From Porticoccus sp964608185 (lineage in GTDB: Bacteria > Pseudomonadota > Gammaproteobacteria > Pseudomonadales > Porticoccaceae), in contig CAZSMR010000024.1 of NCBI GenBank assembly GCA_964608185.1, forward strand, positions 1-18,272: a stretch of 18,272 bases of DNA. Direction: 5' to 3'. This document shows positions 1 to 7,594 of the stretch, piece by piece; the first letter of the stretch is position 1, and the number at the start of each line of letters is the position of its first letter. A model generated the notes under the pieces. That model did no database searches. It saw only the letters and a list, made by a program, of their open reading frames with translations, and was not told the DNA's origin. The position numbers and the translations under genes were made by a program.

Positions 1-416
1 TCCACTCCCGCACCTTGCCCAAAAACAGCCCTCTCAAATCTAGCAAAGTGCTTGTAGCGAGGCGTATATCGGTACCACCAAGGACGGAGATTCCTTGACT
101 TATGCTCATAACAAGGATCACCACAATAATAAATATCTAAATCTGGAATTTTGTTAAAACCTACCATCAAGTCTATAGATTCGTATTTAAGGTTTTTATT
201 AAGCCATCTAGAAAATTTTTTATACTTGTTTACGCTACTGATAGAATTAACATGGACAATCACGATATCTAAAAAGTCTGGTCTTTCGCCCTCCCAAATC
301 ATAGTATAAACAGTAATTTCATGGCCTCTGTTTGTGCACTCTTTAGCAATTTTTAGAAAATTTCTTTGCATTCCCCCAAAAGGAAAGTACTTGTACAAAC
401 AAAATGCCAATTTCAC
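1..416 (-). CDS. waaG: LPS core glycosyltransferase WaaG (partial, C-terminus beyond the window)
   Basis: This is the N-terminal part (138 codons) of a GT4-type glycosyltransferase. In Enterobacteria WaaG adds the first hexose to heptose II of the LPS inner core, at the cytoplasmic face of the inner membrane. Residues 5-18 read FCLYKYFPFGGMQR, nearly identical to the start of E. coli WaaG as I remember it. Further on, a VGFNKIP-like stretch, an aspartate-rich DLDIYYCGDPCYE segment and a YRHF/FERAVF-like region follow the family order. The start is GTG at 416-414, preceded by AAGGAGT seven bases upstream. It overlaps the waaC stop as GTGA, so translation is probably coupled. The gene runs off the left edge with no stop or frameshift in the visible part. 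The sugar transferred may differ from E. coli (in Pseudomonas it is galactosamine); the sequence does not decide this. Confidence 0.93.
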   Translation of the reverse strand, partial: MKLAFCLYKYFPFGGMQRNFLKIAKECTNRGHEITVYTMIWEGERPDFLDIVIVHVNSISSVNKYKKFSRWLNKNLKYESIDLMVGFNKIPDLDIYYCGDPCYEHKSRNLRPWWYRYTPRYKHFARFERAVFGQGAGV

Positions 417-1471
417 TTGTTTGACTCCTTTTTTGTGGGTAAGGAGCAAGGCTTTCCAGAAAGTATGGTGTTGTTCATTAATCTTATAAATTCATCAAAA
501 ACTCGGTTAGCTGTAAGCCCTTCAAAACCTCTGCATGATTTATCAGATTTTAAAGAAAATGGACATTTTTTTGTCATACATAAGCATGGAAAATCTGATA
601 GAAGATTTTTCTGATTAGGGCCATATAATCCTGTAAAACTTGGGTCTGTCGGCCCAAAAATGCCTAAAGTAGGAGTATTTAAAGCGGAAGAAAGATGTCC
701 TAACCCTGTATCTACAGATACACAGCCTTGTGATTCTGCCAAGAACGACGCTATTTCTGTAAGGGTCATTTTAGGTAGAACCTTTGCCCCAGAACTTTTA
801 GAGATTCTTAATGCGCGAGCTCTGTCATACTCATTAGCCCATGGCAAAAAAACTTTATAATTAGCTTTAGTAAGCAAGCCGCTAAGTTTGATCCAGGATT
901 CTTCTGGCCAGTGCTTTGATGCCCAAGTAGTGCCGTGAATTAAAACAACAGCTCCTGTGCTCGTTGATCCAAAGGAAAGATTATATTTTCCATTACTAGG
1001 TTGTAATGAGTATCCTAGTGATTTTGAAAACAAGATTCTTGTTCGCTCAACAGCATGAAGCTGCTTAGATACACTGATTTGGTGATCATAAAAATTTGAT
1101 GCTAACGGCTCTCTAGCTGAAAACTTGTCAAAACCATACCTAGGACCATCGGCGAAGCTTCCTAACCAGGCACTTTTTAGTAAACCTTGAGCATCGATTA
1201 TCACGTCGTATCGATGAAAACCGATTCTTTTTTTAAACTCCGACCACTCTTTTGAGAACCAAAATCTAAAGATGTTCTTACGCCATTTTCTTAATACAAC
1301 TGGGATTATTTGATCAACATCTGAGTTCCAGTTAGGTATTTCAGAAAAATTTTCCTCAACGATCCAATCAAATTTAATATCTGGAATCGCATAGACAGCG
1401 TCGTTTATAGCGGGAAGGGTGTGAATAACATCGCCTAAAGATGAAGTCTTTACTATTAATACCCTTGTCAT
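413..1471 (-). CDS. waaC: ADP-heptose:LPS heptosyltransferase I WaaC
   Basis: The enzyme transfers L-glycero-D-manno-heptose from ADP-heptose to Kdo of the Kdo2-lipid A acceptor, the first heptose of the inner core, and belongs to GT9. With the start at 1471 it has 352 residues, slightly longer than the usual 320-350. The N-terminus VLIVKTSSLGDVIHTLPA (residues 4-21, with Asp14 as the likely catalytic aspartate) and the nucleotide-sugar motif VDTGLGHL (253-260) are classic for the family. An HGT-TWASKHWPEESW segment lies near 179-193. The longest frame begins with TTG at 1474, but ATG at 1471 gives the canonical start and forms a TGATG overlap with the waaF stop, so I choose 1471. The C-terminal region contains a cysteine group (296, 298, 303, 313) that resembles the one in WaaF. 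It lies in an ilvE-waaF-waaC-waaG run. Confidence 0.95.
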   Translation of the reverse strand: MTRVLIVKTSSLGDVIHTLPAINDAVYAIPDIKFDWIVEENFSEIPNWNSDVDQIIPVVLRKWRKNIFRFWFSKEWSEFKKRIGFHRYDVIIDAQGLLKSAWLGSFADGPRYGFDKFSAREPLASNFYDHQISVSKQLHAVERTRILFSKSLGYSLQPSNGKYNLSFGSTSTGAVVLIHGTTWASKHWPEESWIKLSGLLTKANYKVFLPWANEYDRARALRISKSSGAKVLPKMTLTEIASFLAESQGCVSVDTGLGHLSSALNTPTLGIFGPTDPSFTGLYGPNQKNLLSDFPCLCMTKKCPFSLKSDKSCRGFEGLTANRVFDEFIRLMNNTILSGKPCSLPTKKESNK

Positions 1472-2520
1472 CAATTCACCACCAATCGTGATAATTCAGA
1501 AATTACTTTAGCTGGAGATAGTTCATTAAGGCATTTCATATTATTAAAAGGACACTCTCTCTGGAAACAAGGACCGCATTCTACGGGGATCGATAGCATA
1601 GCCGCCTTGTCGCTTAACGGTGGAGTAAAGTCTGGTGAGGTTGAGCCATATAAAACTACTAAAGGTCGACCTAAAGCTGCAGATATATGCATCAACCCTG
1701 AATCGTTACTAACAACAGCATCGGCAATAGACAGGAGATCAATCGCATCACCTAATTTTGTTACGCCAGCTAAATTATAGCTATAATTACGGTCGTTAAG
1801 AGACAAAAGATTAACAATCTTTTGTCCAACTTTTTTGTCTCTCTCCGAGCCAAGAAGCCAAATCTGCCAGCCATCAGATATTTTTTTTGCCGCTACTTCG
1901 GCATAGTGTTTTTCAGGCCACTGCTTGGCAGGTCCAAATTCTGCACCTGGACATAACACTAGAACCTTTCGATCACTGTGAAGGCCTAGCTGGCCAGTAA
2001 GTTTACTCGCTTTTTCTTTATCGCGCCTTAAGACTGGAGATGGAACAGGTGTTGGTAGAATAGCTCCTTTCGGTAAAGCGAGTGCTCCAAAACGCTCTAC
2101 CATTAGGGGGTAGCGCTCTTTATCTAAATTGCGAATATCATTAAGCAATCCATAACGCATTTCTCCCTTCCAGCCAGTCCTAAGTCGAATTTTTGCAAAC
2201 CAAGGAATGAGTGCTGATTTGATCGAATTTGGTAGAATAATTGCCTGAGAATAGCGTTCTGTTCGTAATTCAATTCCAATTTTTCGTCGAAGAGCCCACT
2301 TAATGCTTCCATGACCAATAGGCATATCGATGGATTTCCGCACCTCAGGCATTCGATCCAATATTGGTCGACTCCAGCTCGGAGCTAGGACATCTATCAG
2401 TGAATTTGGGCTCTGTTGTTTAAGCAACATAAAGAGCGACTGAGCCATCACCATATCGCCCACCCATGAAGGCCCAATAATGAGTATCTTGTTTGCTATT
2501 GCTTGCTTTTGAGATGCCAT
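1471..2520 (-). CDS. waaF: ADP-heptose:LPS heptosyltransferase II WaaF
   Basis: WaaF adds the second heptose to the LPS inner core (GT9 family, cytoplasmic side of the inner membrane). At 349 residues it has normal length. The N-terminal motif ILIIGPSWVGDMVMAQSL (residues 12-29, Asp22 the likely catalytic residue) is almost identical to E. coli WaaF from memory. The C-terminal donor-binding motif NDSGLMHISAALGRP spans residues 272-286. Cysteines 315, 318, 323 and 330 form a C-x2-C-x4-C-P pattern that I recall as common in WaaF. The start ATG has no strong ribosome-binding site, only GAAT-type purines, and no better internal start exists before the motif. The gene begins 41 bases after the ilvE stop and ends overlapping waaC by one base, so the whole group is probably one transcript. 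Confidence 0.96.
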   Translation of the reverse strand: MASQKQAIANKILIIGPSWVGDMVMAQSLFMLLKQQSPNSLIDVLAPSWSRPILDRMPEVRKSIDMPIGHGSIKWALRRKIGIELRTERYSQAIILPNSIKSALIPWFAKIRLRTGWKGEMRYGLLNDIRNLDKERYPLMVERFGALALPKGAILPTPVPSPVLRRDKEKASKLTGQLGLHSDRKVLVLCPGAEFGPAKQWPEKHYAEVAAKKISDGWQIWLLGSERDKKVGQKIVNLLSLNDRNYSYNLAGVTKLGDAIDLLSIADAVVSNDSGLMHISAALGRPLVVLYGSTSPDFTPPLSDKAAMLSIPVECGPCFQRECPFNNMKCLNELSPAKVISELSRLVVN

Positions 2521-2561
2521 ATTCTATTAACTATTATTGGCTCTACAAGAAGTTTCAGAGT

Positions 2562-3491
2562 TCACTCGCCTACGGGTGAAAGCCAGTCCATATATTCAGG
2601 TATTCTACCTCGGACTAAATCAAAATATTGTGCCTGCATTATTGTAGTAAAAGGGCCCCGGTGACCAATCCCTAAAACTCTGCCATCAAGTTCACTTATA
2701 GGCATTATTTCAGCAGCTGTTCCCGTAAAAAAAGCTTCATCTGCAACATAAACTTCATCCCGAGTAATGCGTTTTTCAATAATTTTGTAGCCAGCTTTTT
2801 TGGCTAGCTGTATTACAGTTCTGCGCGTTATGCCGTCAAGACAAGCGCTGAGTTCCGGGGTATAAACGATGCCATCTCTAACTAAGAAAAAGTTTTCCCC
2901 GCTTCCTTCAGCAATAAAACCATCGACATCAAGCATTAAAGCTTCTTCACAACCACACTCTAAAGCCTCTCTTAATGCCAGCATAGAGTTAATATAATTA
3001 CCATTAGCCTTTGCTTTAGTCATAGTAATATTTGGATGATGTCTTGTGTATGACGATGTGCGTACCTTGATTCCTTTTTCTAGGGCCTCAGGTGACATAT
3101 ATGATGGCCACTCCCAAGCTGCAACTATTACGTGAACTTTTAGCCCCTCTGCACGTAAACCCATTCCCTCAGAACCAAGAAACACCATAGGACGTAAATA
3201 TCCCTCATTCAGGCCGTTCTTACCAACTACTAGTTTTTGTGCTTCATTAAGCTGCTCTTTACTAAATGGTATCTCAATATTCAAAATTTTTGCTGAACGA
3301 AAAAGTCGATCTGTATGATCATGTAGTCGAAAAATTGCGGCGCCTTTATGATCAGCCTCATAGGCTCTGACGCCCTCAAAAACTCCTAAACCATAGTGAA
3401 GCGTATGGGTCAGAACATGTACTTTCGCATCACGCCAAGGAACCATTTCACCATCAAACCAAATCCAGCCATCTCTATCGGCAAAGGACAT
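2562..3491 (-). CDS. ilvE: Branched-chain amino acid aminotransferase IlvE
   Basis: This is a fold-type IV PLP enzyme that catalyses the last reversible step of isoleucine, valine and leucine synthesis with glutamate as amino donor. It has 309 residues, the usual length. The PLP-binding lysine is Lys161 in the TKAKANGNY motif (158-166), and Glu195 in GFIAEGSGENFF (191-202) is the residue that contacts the pyridine nitrogen. The N-terminal HTLHYGLGVFEGVRAY stretch (29-44) is typical of IlvE rather than of D-amino acid aminotransferase. The ATG start is preceded by AGGAG with ideal spacing. The gene heads the LPS heptosyltransferase run, an arrangement I recall from Pseudomonas. A short ILV-rich reading frame lies just upstream and is discussed as a finding. 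Confidence 0.97.
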   Translation of the reverse strand: MSFADRDGWIWFDGEMVPWRDAKVHVLTHTLHYGLGVFEGVRAYEADHKGAAIFRLHDHTDRLFRSAKILNIEIPFSKEQLNEAQKLVVGKNGLNEGYLRPMVFLGSEGMGLRAEGLKVHVIVAAWEWPSYMSPEALEKGIKVRTSSYTRHHPNITMTKAKANGNYINSMLALREALECGCEEALMLDVDGFIAEGSGENFFLVRDGIVYTPELSACLDGITRRTVIQLAKKAGYKIIEKRITRDEVYVADEAFFTGTAAEIMPISELDGRVLGIGHRGPFTTIMQAQYFDLVRGRIPEYMDWLSPVGE

Positions 3492-3553
3492 CTCATACTC
3501 CTAAATAAAATACATTTAAAATCGAATATTCTTACTATACACCTAAAGATGCA

Positions 3554-3559
3554 ATTATA
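3554..3559 (-). promoter_or_regulatory. Possible -10 element of the ilvE promoter
   Basis: A perfect TATAAT reads on the minus strand about 62 bases before the ilvE start. No good -35 hexamer lies at the right distance; TCTTAT, 16 bases upstream, is the best and is weak. A second candidate, TATAGT, lies nearer the gene at 3534-3539. In AT-rich DNA a lone TATAAT is weak evidence. Confidence 0.3.
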
Positions 3560-3701
3560 GCCCCCATCAATAGGCATAAGAAAGGGTGTGATCATATGTA
3601 AAAAATTTATTTTTTATCGTTATTGGCAACCGGTACATCTAAAAAAATAACCTACGATACTAAAAAGTTGAGTCATGTCCCCTAAATTTTCATAGGTGCT
3701 G

Positions 3702-3728
3702 TTGTTTGAGGCTTACGTTACTTATAAT
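3702..3728 (+). promoter_or_regulatory. Possible argA promoter
   Basis: TATAAT at 3723-3728 is preceded by TTGTTT at 3702-3707 with a 15-base spacer, or GTTGTT at 3701-3706 with 16. It would start transcription about 80 bases before argA. The -10 is perfect but the -35 is poor and the spacer is short, so this is a candidate only. Confidence 0.3.
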
Positions 3729-3814
3729 ACTGCTAAATTAATTTCTACTTTTCAAGCTTTCAAATAAGTATTTAGGTAAGCGTTCAAAAAAAATATTAAG
3801 AGTCGATAAATTTG

Positions 3815-5137
3815 GTGAATAAAAAAATTACTATAACAGAGTATGTGAAATTCCTACGGAACACATCTCCCTATATCAATGCTCACAGAGGTAAAACTTT
3901 TCTGCTTGCTTTTGGTGGGGAAGCAATAAGTCATAAGAATTTTTCAAATATTATTCTTGATATAACACTTTTGCATAGCTTAGGAATAAAGCTTGTTCTT
4001 GTACATGGAATAAAGCGCCAACTAAATGATCGCCTTAGACTATTAGGTGTCGATGAAATACCCGATGAAGATCTCTCTATAACTGACTCTTTCGCAATGT
4101 CTTGTATAAAAGATGCGATTGGAAATGTTAGAACTAACATTGAGGCGATGCTCTCTACTGGTTCTATAAGTTCGTCAATGCACAGCTCGAAAATACAAGT
4201 TGTGGGTGGTAATTTTATTACAGCGAAGCCAATTGGTGTTAGGGCAGGCATTGACTATCAACATACAGGAGAAATACGCAAAATAGATTCAAAAAGTATA
4301 CAGAAACAACTTGATGATAATGCCATCGTACTTCTCTCACCGATAGGTTATTCGCCGACAGGAGAAACTTTTAACTTAAGCTATCAGGATTTGGCTGTTC
4401 AAACTGCTATTAATGTAAATGCAGAAAAATTAATTATATTTTGTCAAAACGAAGGTATCTCAAATCCAGCTGGGGAATTACTTAAAACATTATCTCTCAA
4501 GGAGACACAAGAGTACCTGAACATGAAAAGTCAGGACTTCGAACAACATCAGGCCCTTAAAGCATGCCACCAAGCATGTAAAAATAATGTAGATCGAAGT
4601 CATATCGTTAGCTACACGTCTAATGGTGCTCTTTTAGAAGAACTATTTACAAGAGATGGGACCGGTACGCTAATTCTGAAAAATAGAGATGACGTAATTC
4701 GACAAGCTTCTATTGAAGACATTGGGGGGCTTATAGAGTTAATTTCCCCTCAGGAAAAAAAAGGTGTCTTAGTAAAACGCTCTCGGGAATTATTAGAATT
4801 AGAGATTTCAAGGTTTTTTATAGTAGAGCATCGCGAAGGTTCTATTATCAGCTGCTGCGCGCTTTATCCTCTTGATGACGGGTGTTCAGCCGAAGTAGCA
4901 TGTGTTGTCACACATTCTGAATTCACGAATCAAGGCCATGCCGGACGTCTTCTTGAAGTAGTAGAAAAAAAAGCTTCTCAATTGAAGATAAGTCAATTAT
5001 TTGCACTGACTGTTCAAGCTAGCCATTGGTTCATCGAAAAGGGGTTTGAAAACTCCTCTATTGAAGATCTACCTATAAAACGTCAATCTCTTTACAATTT
5101 TCAAAGAAATTCTAAGGTTTTCTGCAAGAAATTCTGA
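3815..5137 (+). CDS. argA: N-acetylglutamate synthase ArgA (amino-acid N-acetyltransferase)
   Basis: ArgA makes N-acetylglutamate from glutamate and acetyl-CoA, the first and arginine-inhibited step of arginine synthesis. It shows the full two-domain architecture: an amino-acid-kinase-like domain (residues about 20-285, opening YINAHRGKTF and HSLGIKLVLVHG) and a C-terminal GNAT acetyltransferase domain (about 295-440, with VKRSRELLELEI, HWFIEKGF and a YNFQRNSKV end). Length (440) and C-terminus match the family. The longest frame starts with TTG at 3812; GTG at 3815 gives MNKKITITEY and is equally or more likely. AAGAGT at 3798-3803 can serve either. Two signature loops are unusual: GIKRQ (66-70) where the family usually has GxRPQ, and TNQGHAG (372-378) where the acetyl-CoA loop normally begins with Arg or Gln. 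The gene stands alone, divergent from ilvE and convergent with folA. Confidence 0.95.
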   Translation: MNKKITITEYVKFLRNTSPYINAHRGKTFLLAFGGEAISHKNFSNIILDITLLHSLGIKLVLVHGIKRQLNDRLRLLGVDEIPDEDLSITDSFAMSCIKDAIGNVRTNIEAMLSTGSISSSMHSSKIQVVGGNFITAKPIGVRAGIDYQHTGEIRKIDSKSIQKQLDDNAIVLLSPIGYSPTGETFNLSYQDLAVQTAINVNAEKLIIFCQNEGISNPAGELLKTLSLKETQEYLNMKSQDFEQHQALKACHQACKNNVDRSHIVSYTSNGALLEELFTRDGTGTLILKNRDDVIRQASIEDIGGLIELISPQEKKGVLVKRSRELLELEISRFFIVEHREGSIISCCALYPLDDGCSAEVACVVTHSEFTNQGHAGRLLEVVEKKASQLKISQLFALTVQASHWFIEKGFENSSIEDLPIKRQSLYNFQRNSKVFCKKF

Positions 5138-5248
5138 AGCCATCTGATGTCTTAGACTTTACCTTCACCATAAATATCGAATTATTTAGCAGCGCATACT
5201 ACGTTAGTCTCGATCTTTGGTAAATACACTGATGCCTGCATATGACTC

Positions 5249-5752
5249 TTAAATCTTTTCTAGAATTTGAAAAAAGTAAGGTATTTTTGTTTGATGCTGA
5301 GGCTCTTTACGACCAACTTCTTTCCAGTTTTTTTCGTCAAAAATAGGGAAAAAGGTATCCCCCTTAAATGAATCCTGTATTCGCGTAATATACAATCTCT
5401 CCGCATGTTTAATAGCACTATTGTAGATTTCAGACCCCCCTATAATCATAATTTCTGGTGTAAAGTTTTCTGCTGAAGAGGCTATATTCTTCGCTTGTTT
5501 TAAAGATGAAGCAACTTCAACTCCACCAAAAGACCAGTTGGCATTGCGTGTAATAACAATATTTAGCCGTCCAGGTAACGGCCTACCGATAGATTCAAAA
5601 GTTTTTCTTCCCATCACAATAGGTTTCCCGATAGTGACAGATTTAAAATACTTTAAATCCTCGGGCAATTGCCAAGGGAGCTGATTATTTATACCTATAA
5701 CTCGGTTTTGAGCCATAGCTACAATTAATGAAAGTTTGATTTTTTTTATCAT
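5249..5752 (-). CDS. folA: Dihydrofolate reductase FolA
   Basis: This 167-residue enzyme reduces dihydrofolate to tetrahydrofolate with NADPH, restoring the cofactor that ThyA oxidises. Motifs are complete: VAMAQNRVIGINNQLPWQLPE near the N-terminus (residues 11-31), the substrate-binding Asp32 with Leu33 and Phe36 (equivalents of E. coli Asp27, Leu28, Phe31), GRKTFESIGRPLPGR (48-62) for the cofactor phosphate, and IIGGSEIY (103-110). These look like a normal chromosomal, trimethoprim-sensitive type rather than a plasmid DHFR, although sensitivity is an inference. The start ATG overlaps the thyA stop by one base (TAATG), so the pair is translationally coupled. It ends the lgt-thyA-folA run and converges on argA across 111 bases, in which I see no clear terminator. 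Confidence 0.97.
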   Translation of the reverse strand: MIKKIKLSLIVAMAQNRVIGINNQLPWQLPEDLKYFKSVTIGKPIVMGRKTFESIGRPLPGRLNIVITRNANWSFGGVEVASSLKQAKNIASSAENFTPEIMIIGGSEIYNSAIKHAERLYITRIQDSFKGDTFFPIFDEKNWKEVGRKEPQHQTKIPYFFQILEKI

Positions 5753-6657
5753 TATACAGCCACCGATGCTGGTATCGCAGGATGAGGTTCATAGTTTAGT
5801 ATCCTAAAATCTTCATATTTAAAGTCAAAAAGATTTTTTACCGTTGGATTAATCTGCATATTTGGTAGAGACTGCGGTTTTCGGCTAAGCTGTTCTTCTA
5901 CTTGATCGAGATGGTTAACGTATAAATGTGCGTCTCCAAAAGTGTGAACAAAATCACCCAGCTTCAATCCTGTAGCTTGAGCGATCATCATTGTTAATAA
6001 GGCATAGGACGCGATATTAAAGGGCACACCTAAGAAGACATCGGCACTTCTCTGATAAAGCTGACAAGAAAGACGCCCCTCTGCTACATAAAATTGAAAT
6101 AAAGTATGGCAAGGAGGTAATCCAGATTTTGCCATCACTGGAATATCTTTTGGGTTCCAGGCTGAAACAATTAATCGCCTAGAATCAGGTGCCCCCTTGA
6201 TATCTTTGACTAGCCCATCAAGCTGATCAACTCCCTCGAAATTTCTCCATTGACGCCCATAAACAGGGCCCAAATCTCCATACTGGTCAGCAAACTTTTC
6301 ATCTTCTTTAATGAGCTCCACAAAATCTGTCATTCTCTCTCGCCATGCTTTTGAGTACATAGTGAACTTTTTATCTTGTTCTGTATCTCTGAGCCAGCTT
6401 TGAAACGGCCAATCATTCCAAATGTTTACTCCATTTGAAACTAAATATTTGATGTTGGTATCACCCTGAATAAACCAAAGGAGCTCATGAATAATTGATT
6501 TTAAGTGTACTTTTTTAGTCGTTACAAGAGGAAAACCATCATCAAGATCAAAACGCATCTGGTATCCAAAAGTACTAAGTGTTCCAGTTCCAGTTCTATC
6601 GTCTTTTCGAATACCGTTATTTTTTATATGTTGCATTAAATCAAGATATTGCTTCAT
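5752..6657 (-). CDS. thyA: Thymidylate synthase ThyA (long form)
   Basis: ThyA methylates dUMP to dTMP using 5,10-methylenetetrahydrofolate and releases dihydrofolate for FolA next door. The nucleophile is Cys183 in LPPCHTLFQFYV, the phosphate-binding arginines are Arg160-Arg161 in PDSRRLIVSAWNP, and the GDAHLYVNHLDQ segment near 263 and the C-terminal PAIPASVAV are typical. The protein has 301 residues against 264 in E. coli. Most of the extra length lies between the IWNDW motif (79-83) and DLGPVYGRQW (128-137), in the small domain, as in the long Lactobacillus-type enzymes. There is also a three-residue insertion (KSG, 177-179) just before the catalytic loop. It lies 21 bases after lgt, with AAAGGA as a somewhat distant ribosome-binding site. 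Confidence 0.97.
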   Translation of the reverse strand: MKQYLDLMQHIKNNGIRKDDRTGTGTLSTFGYQMRFDLDDGFPLVTTKKVHLKSIIHELLWFIQGDTNIKYLVSNGVNIWNDWPFQSWLRDTEQDKKFTMYSKAWRERMTDFVELIKEDEKFADQYGDLGPVYGRQWRNFEGVDQLDGLVKDIKGAPDSRRLIVSAWNPKDIPVMAKSGLPPCHTLFQFYVAEGRLSCQLYQRSADVFLGVPFNIASYALLTMMIAQATGLKLGDFVHTFGDAHLYVNHLDQVEEQLSRKPQSLPNMQINPTVKNLFDFKYEDFRILNYEPHPAIPASVAV

Positions 6658-6678
6658 TGTAGTTCTGGCTTCCTTTAT

Positions 6679-7479
6679 TTAGCGATTTTTGCGCTTGGTT
6701 GACTCTAAATTACTCCATAAAATAAGTGTAATACCAATAAGTATCATTGGCAGACTAAGCAACTGGCCTCTTGTTATCCATCCAAATAAATCAAAGCCAA
6801 TAGCAACGTCTGGTGCTCGATATAGCTCAACAGTAAATCTAAAGCTACCATAGAGTGCCAAAAATAAGCCACTAATAACACCCATTAATCGTGGTTTTTT
6901 AGAAACTATAATTAATACGATATAAAGTAAAACGCCCTCTAAAAGAAACTCATATAATTGGGATGGGTGTCTTGGCAATTGCTGCGGGTCGTTTGGGAAT
7001 AGCATTCCTACCCATGAGTTTGTTGGCCTACCCCAAAGTTCTTGTCCCATAAAATTTCCTATGCGGCCCAACCCAAGCCCTATTGGCACTAAGGGGGCCA
7101 CAAAGTCGCCTAAGGCTAGAAATGGCTTATCTATTTTTCTGCTGTAGCCCCAAATAACTAATAGAACTCCGAGTAAACCGCCATGGAAAGACATACCTCC
7201 TTCCCAAATACGAAATAATAAAAGTGGATCCAAAAGCCATTGTTCGAAACTATAAAATACTATGTAGCCAAAACGTCCGCCAAGTATTACACCAAAAGCA
7301 CTATATATAATTAAATCTTCTATTTGATTCTTGGATATAGGCGACCCACTTGATTTACTTCGAAATAGTGCGATTCTCCAAGCAACAAAAAATCCCAATA
7401 GGTACATAATTCCATACCAGTGTATTTTTAGTGGTCCAAGAGAAAATATAATAGGATCAATTTCTGGGTAAATTAACAT
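6679..7479 (-). CDS. lgt: Prolipoprotein diacylglyceryl transferase Lgt
   Basis: Lgt is an inner-membrane enzyme that moves diacylglycerol from phosphatidylglycerol to the lipobox cysteine of prolipoproteins, the first step of lipoprotein maturation. The 266-residue protein is strongly hydrophobic with about seven membrane segments. Key positions are present: Tyr22, His99 in SFHGG, Arg139 and Asn142 in GRIGNF (138-143), and Arg214 and Glu218 in RFTVELYRAPD, equivalents of the E. coli residues His103, Arg143, Asn146, Arg239 and Glu243. The usual family signature has Asn two positions after GNF; here it is Gly145 (GNFMGQE). It lies upstream of thyA by 21 bases, a common pairing, and 115 bases downstream of ptsP. 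No strong ribosome-binding site precedes its ATG. That gap holds an AT-rich palindrome (CTTAA-3-TTAAG at 7566-7578) but no clear promoter or terminator. Confidence 0.97.
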   Translation of the reverse strand: MLIYPEIDPIIFSLGPLKIHWYGIMYLLGFFVAWRIALFRSKSSGSPISKNQIEDLIIYSAFGVILGGRFGYIVFYSFEQWLLDPLLLFRIWEGGMSFHGGLLGVLLVIWGYSRKIDKPFLALGDFVAPLVPIGLGLGRIGNFMGQELWGRPTNSWVGMLFPNDPQQLPRHPSQLYEFLLEGVLLYIVLIIVSKKPRLMGVISGLFLALYGSFRFTVELYRAPDVAIGFDLFGWITRGQLLSLPMILIGITLILWSNLESTKRKNR

Positions 7480-7594
7480 GCAATAACTTTAGCTAAAAAT
7501 GGTTTTTGTTTTAACACTAATTTTACATAAACCTAATCAAATAGAAAAATATACCAACTGTATGTCTTAATTTTTAAGCCATTTTAGCAAACAA

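Larger units (their letters stand above)
3492..3811. other. Divergent intergenic region between ilvE and argA
   Basis: These 320 bases separate two divergently transcribed amino acid biosynthesis genes and must hold both promoters. The sequence is very AT-rich. I see a TATAAT on each strand (entries below), a perfect 8-base palindrome GAATATTC at 3524-3531 and a 10-codon minus-strand frame at 3535-3567. I see no convincing gene, no ARG box of the usual spaced TGAAT/ATTCA form, no RNA structure that I recognise and no terminator hairpin. Confidence 0.6.

Noticed and set aside
366..614. An 82-codon plus-strand frame over the waaG/waaC junction
   Set aside because: It lies antisense to two well-supported genes in their coding sequence and resembles no family.
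3524..3531. GAATATTC palindrome as an ArgR box between ilvE and argA
   Set aside because: ARG boxes need the two half-sites spaced by about four bases in an 18-base unit; this is only an 8-base palindrome with no second box nearby.
3410..3595. A 61-codon minus-strand frame covering the ilvE start region
   Set aside because: It is out of frame with ilvE and overlaps its first 82 bases; no homology is visible and ilvE explains the sequence.
3931..4251. A 106-codon minus-strand frame inside argA
   Set aside because: It is antisense to a gene whose whole protein matches ArgA; it is a codon-bias shadow.
5138..5248. Terminator between the convergent argA and folA genes
   Set aside because: TTTACC and GGTAAA are about 50 bases apart, and no GC-rich stem with a following T-run is present.
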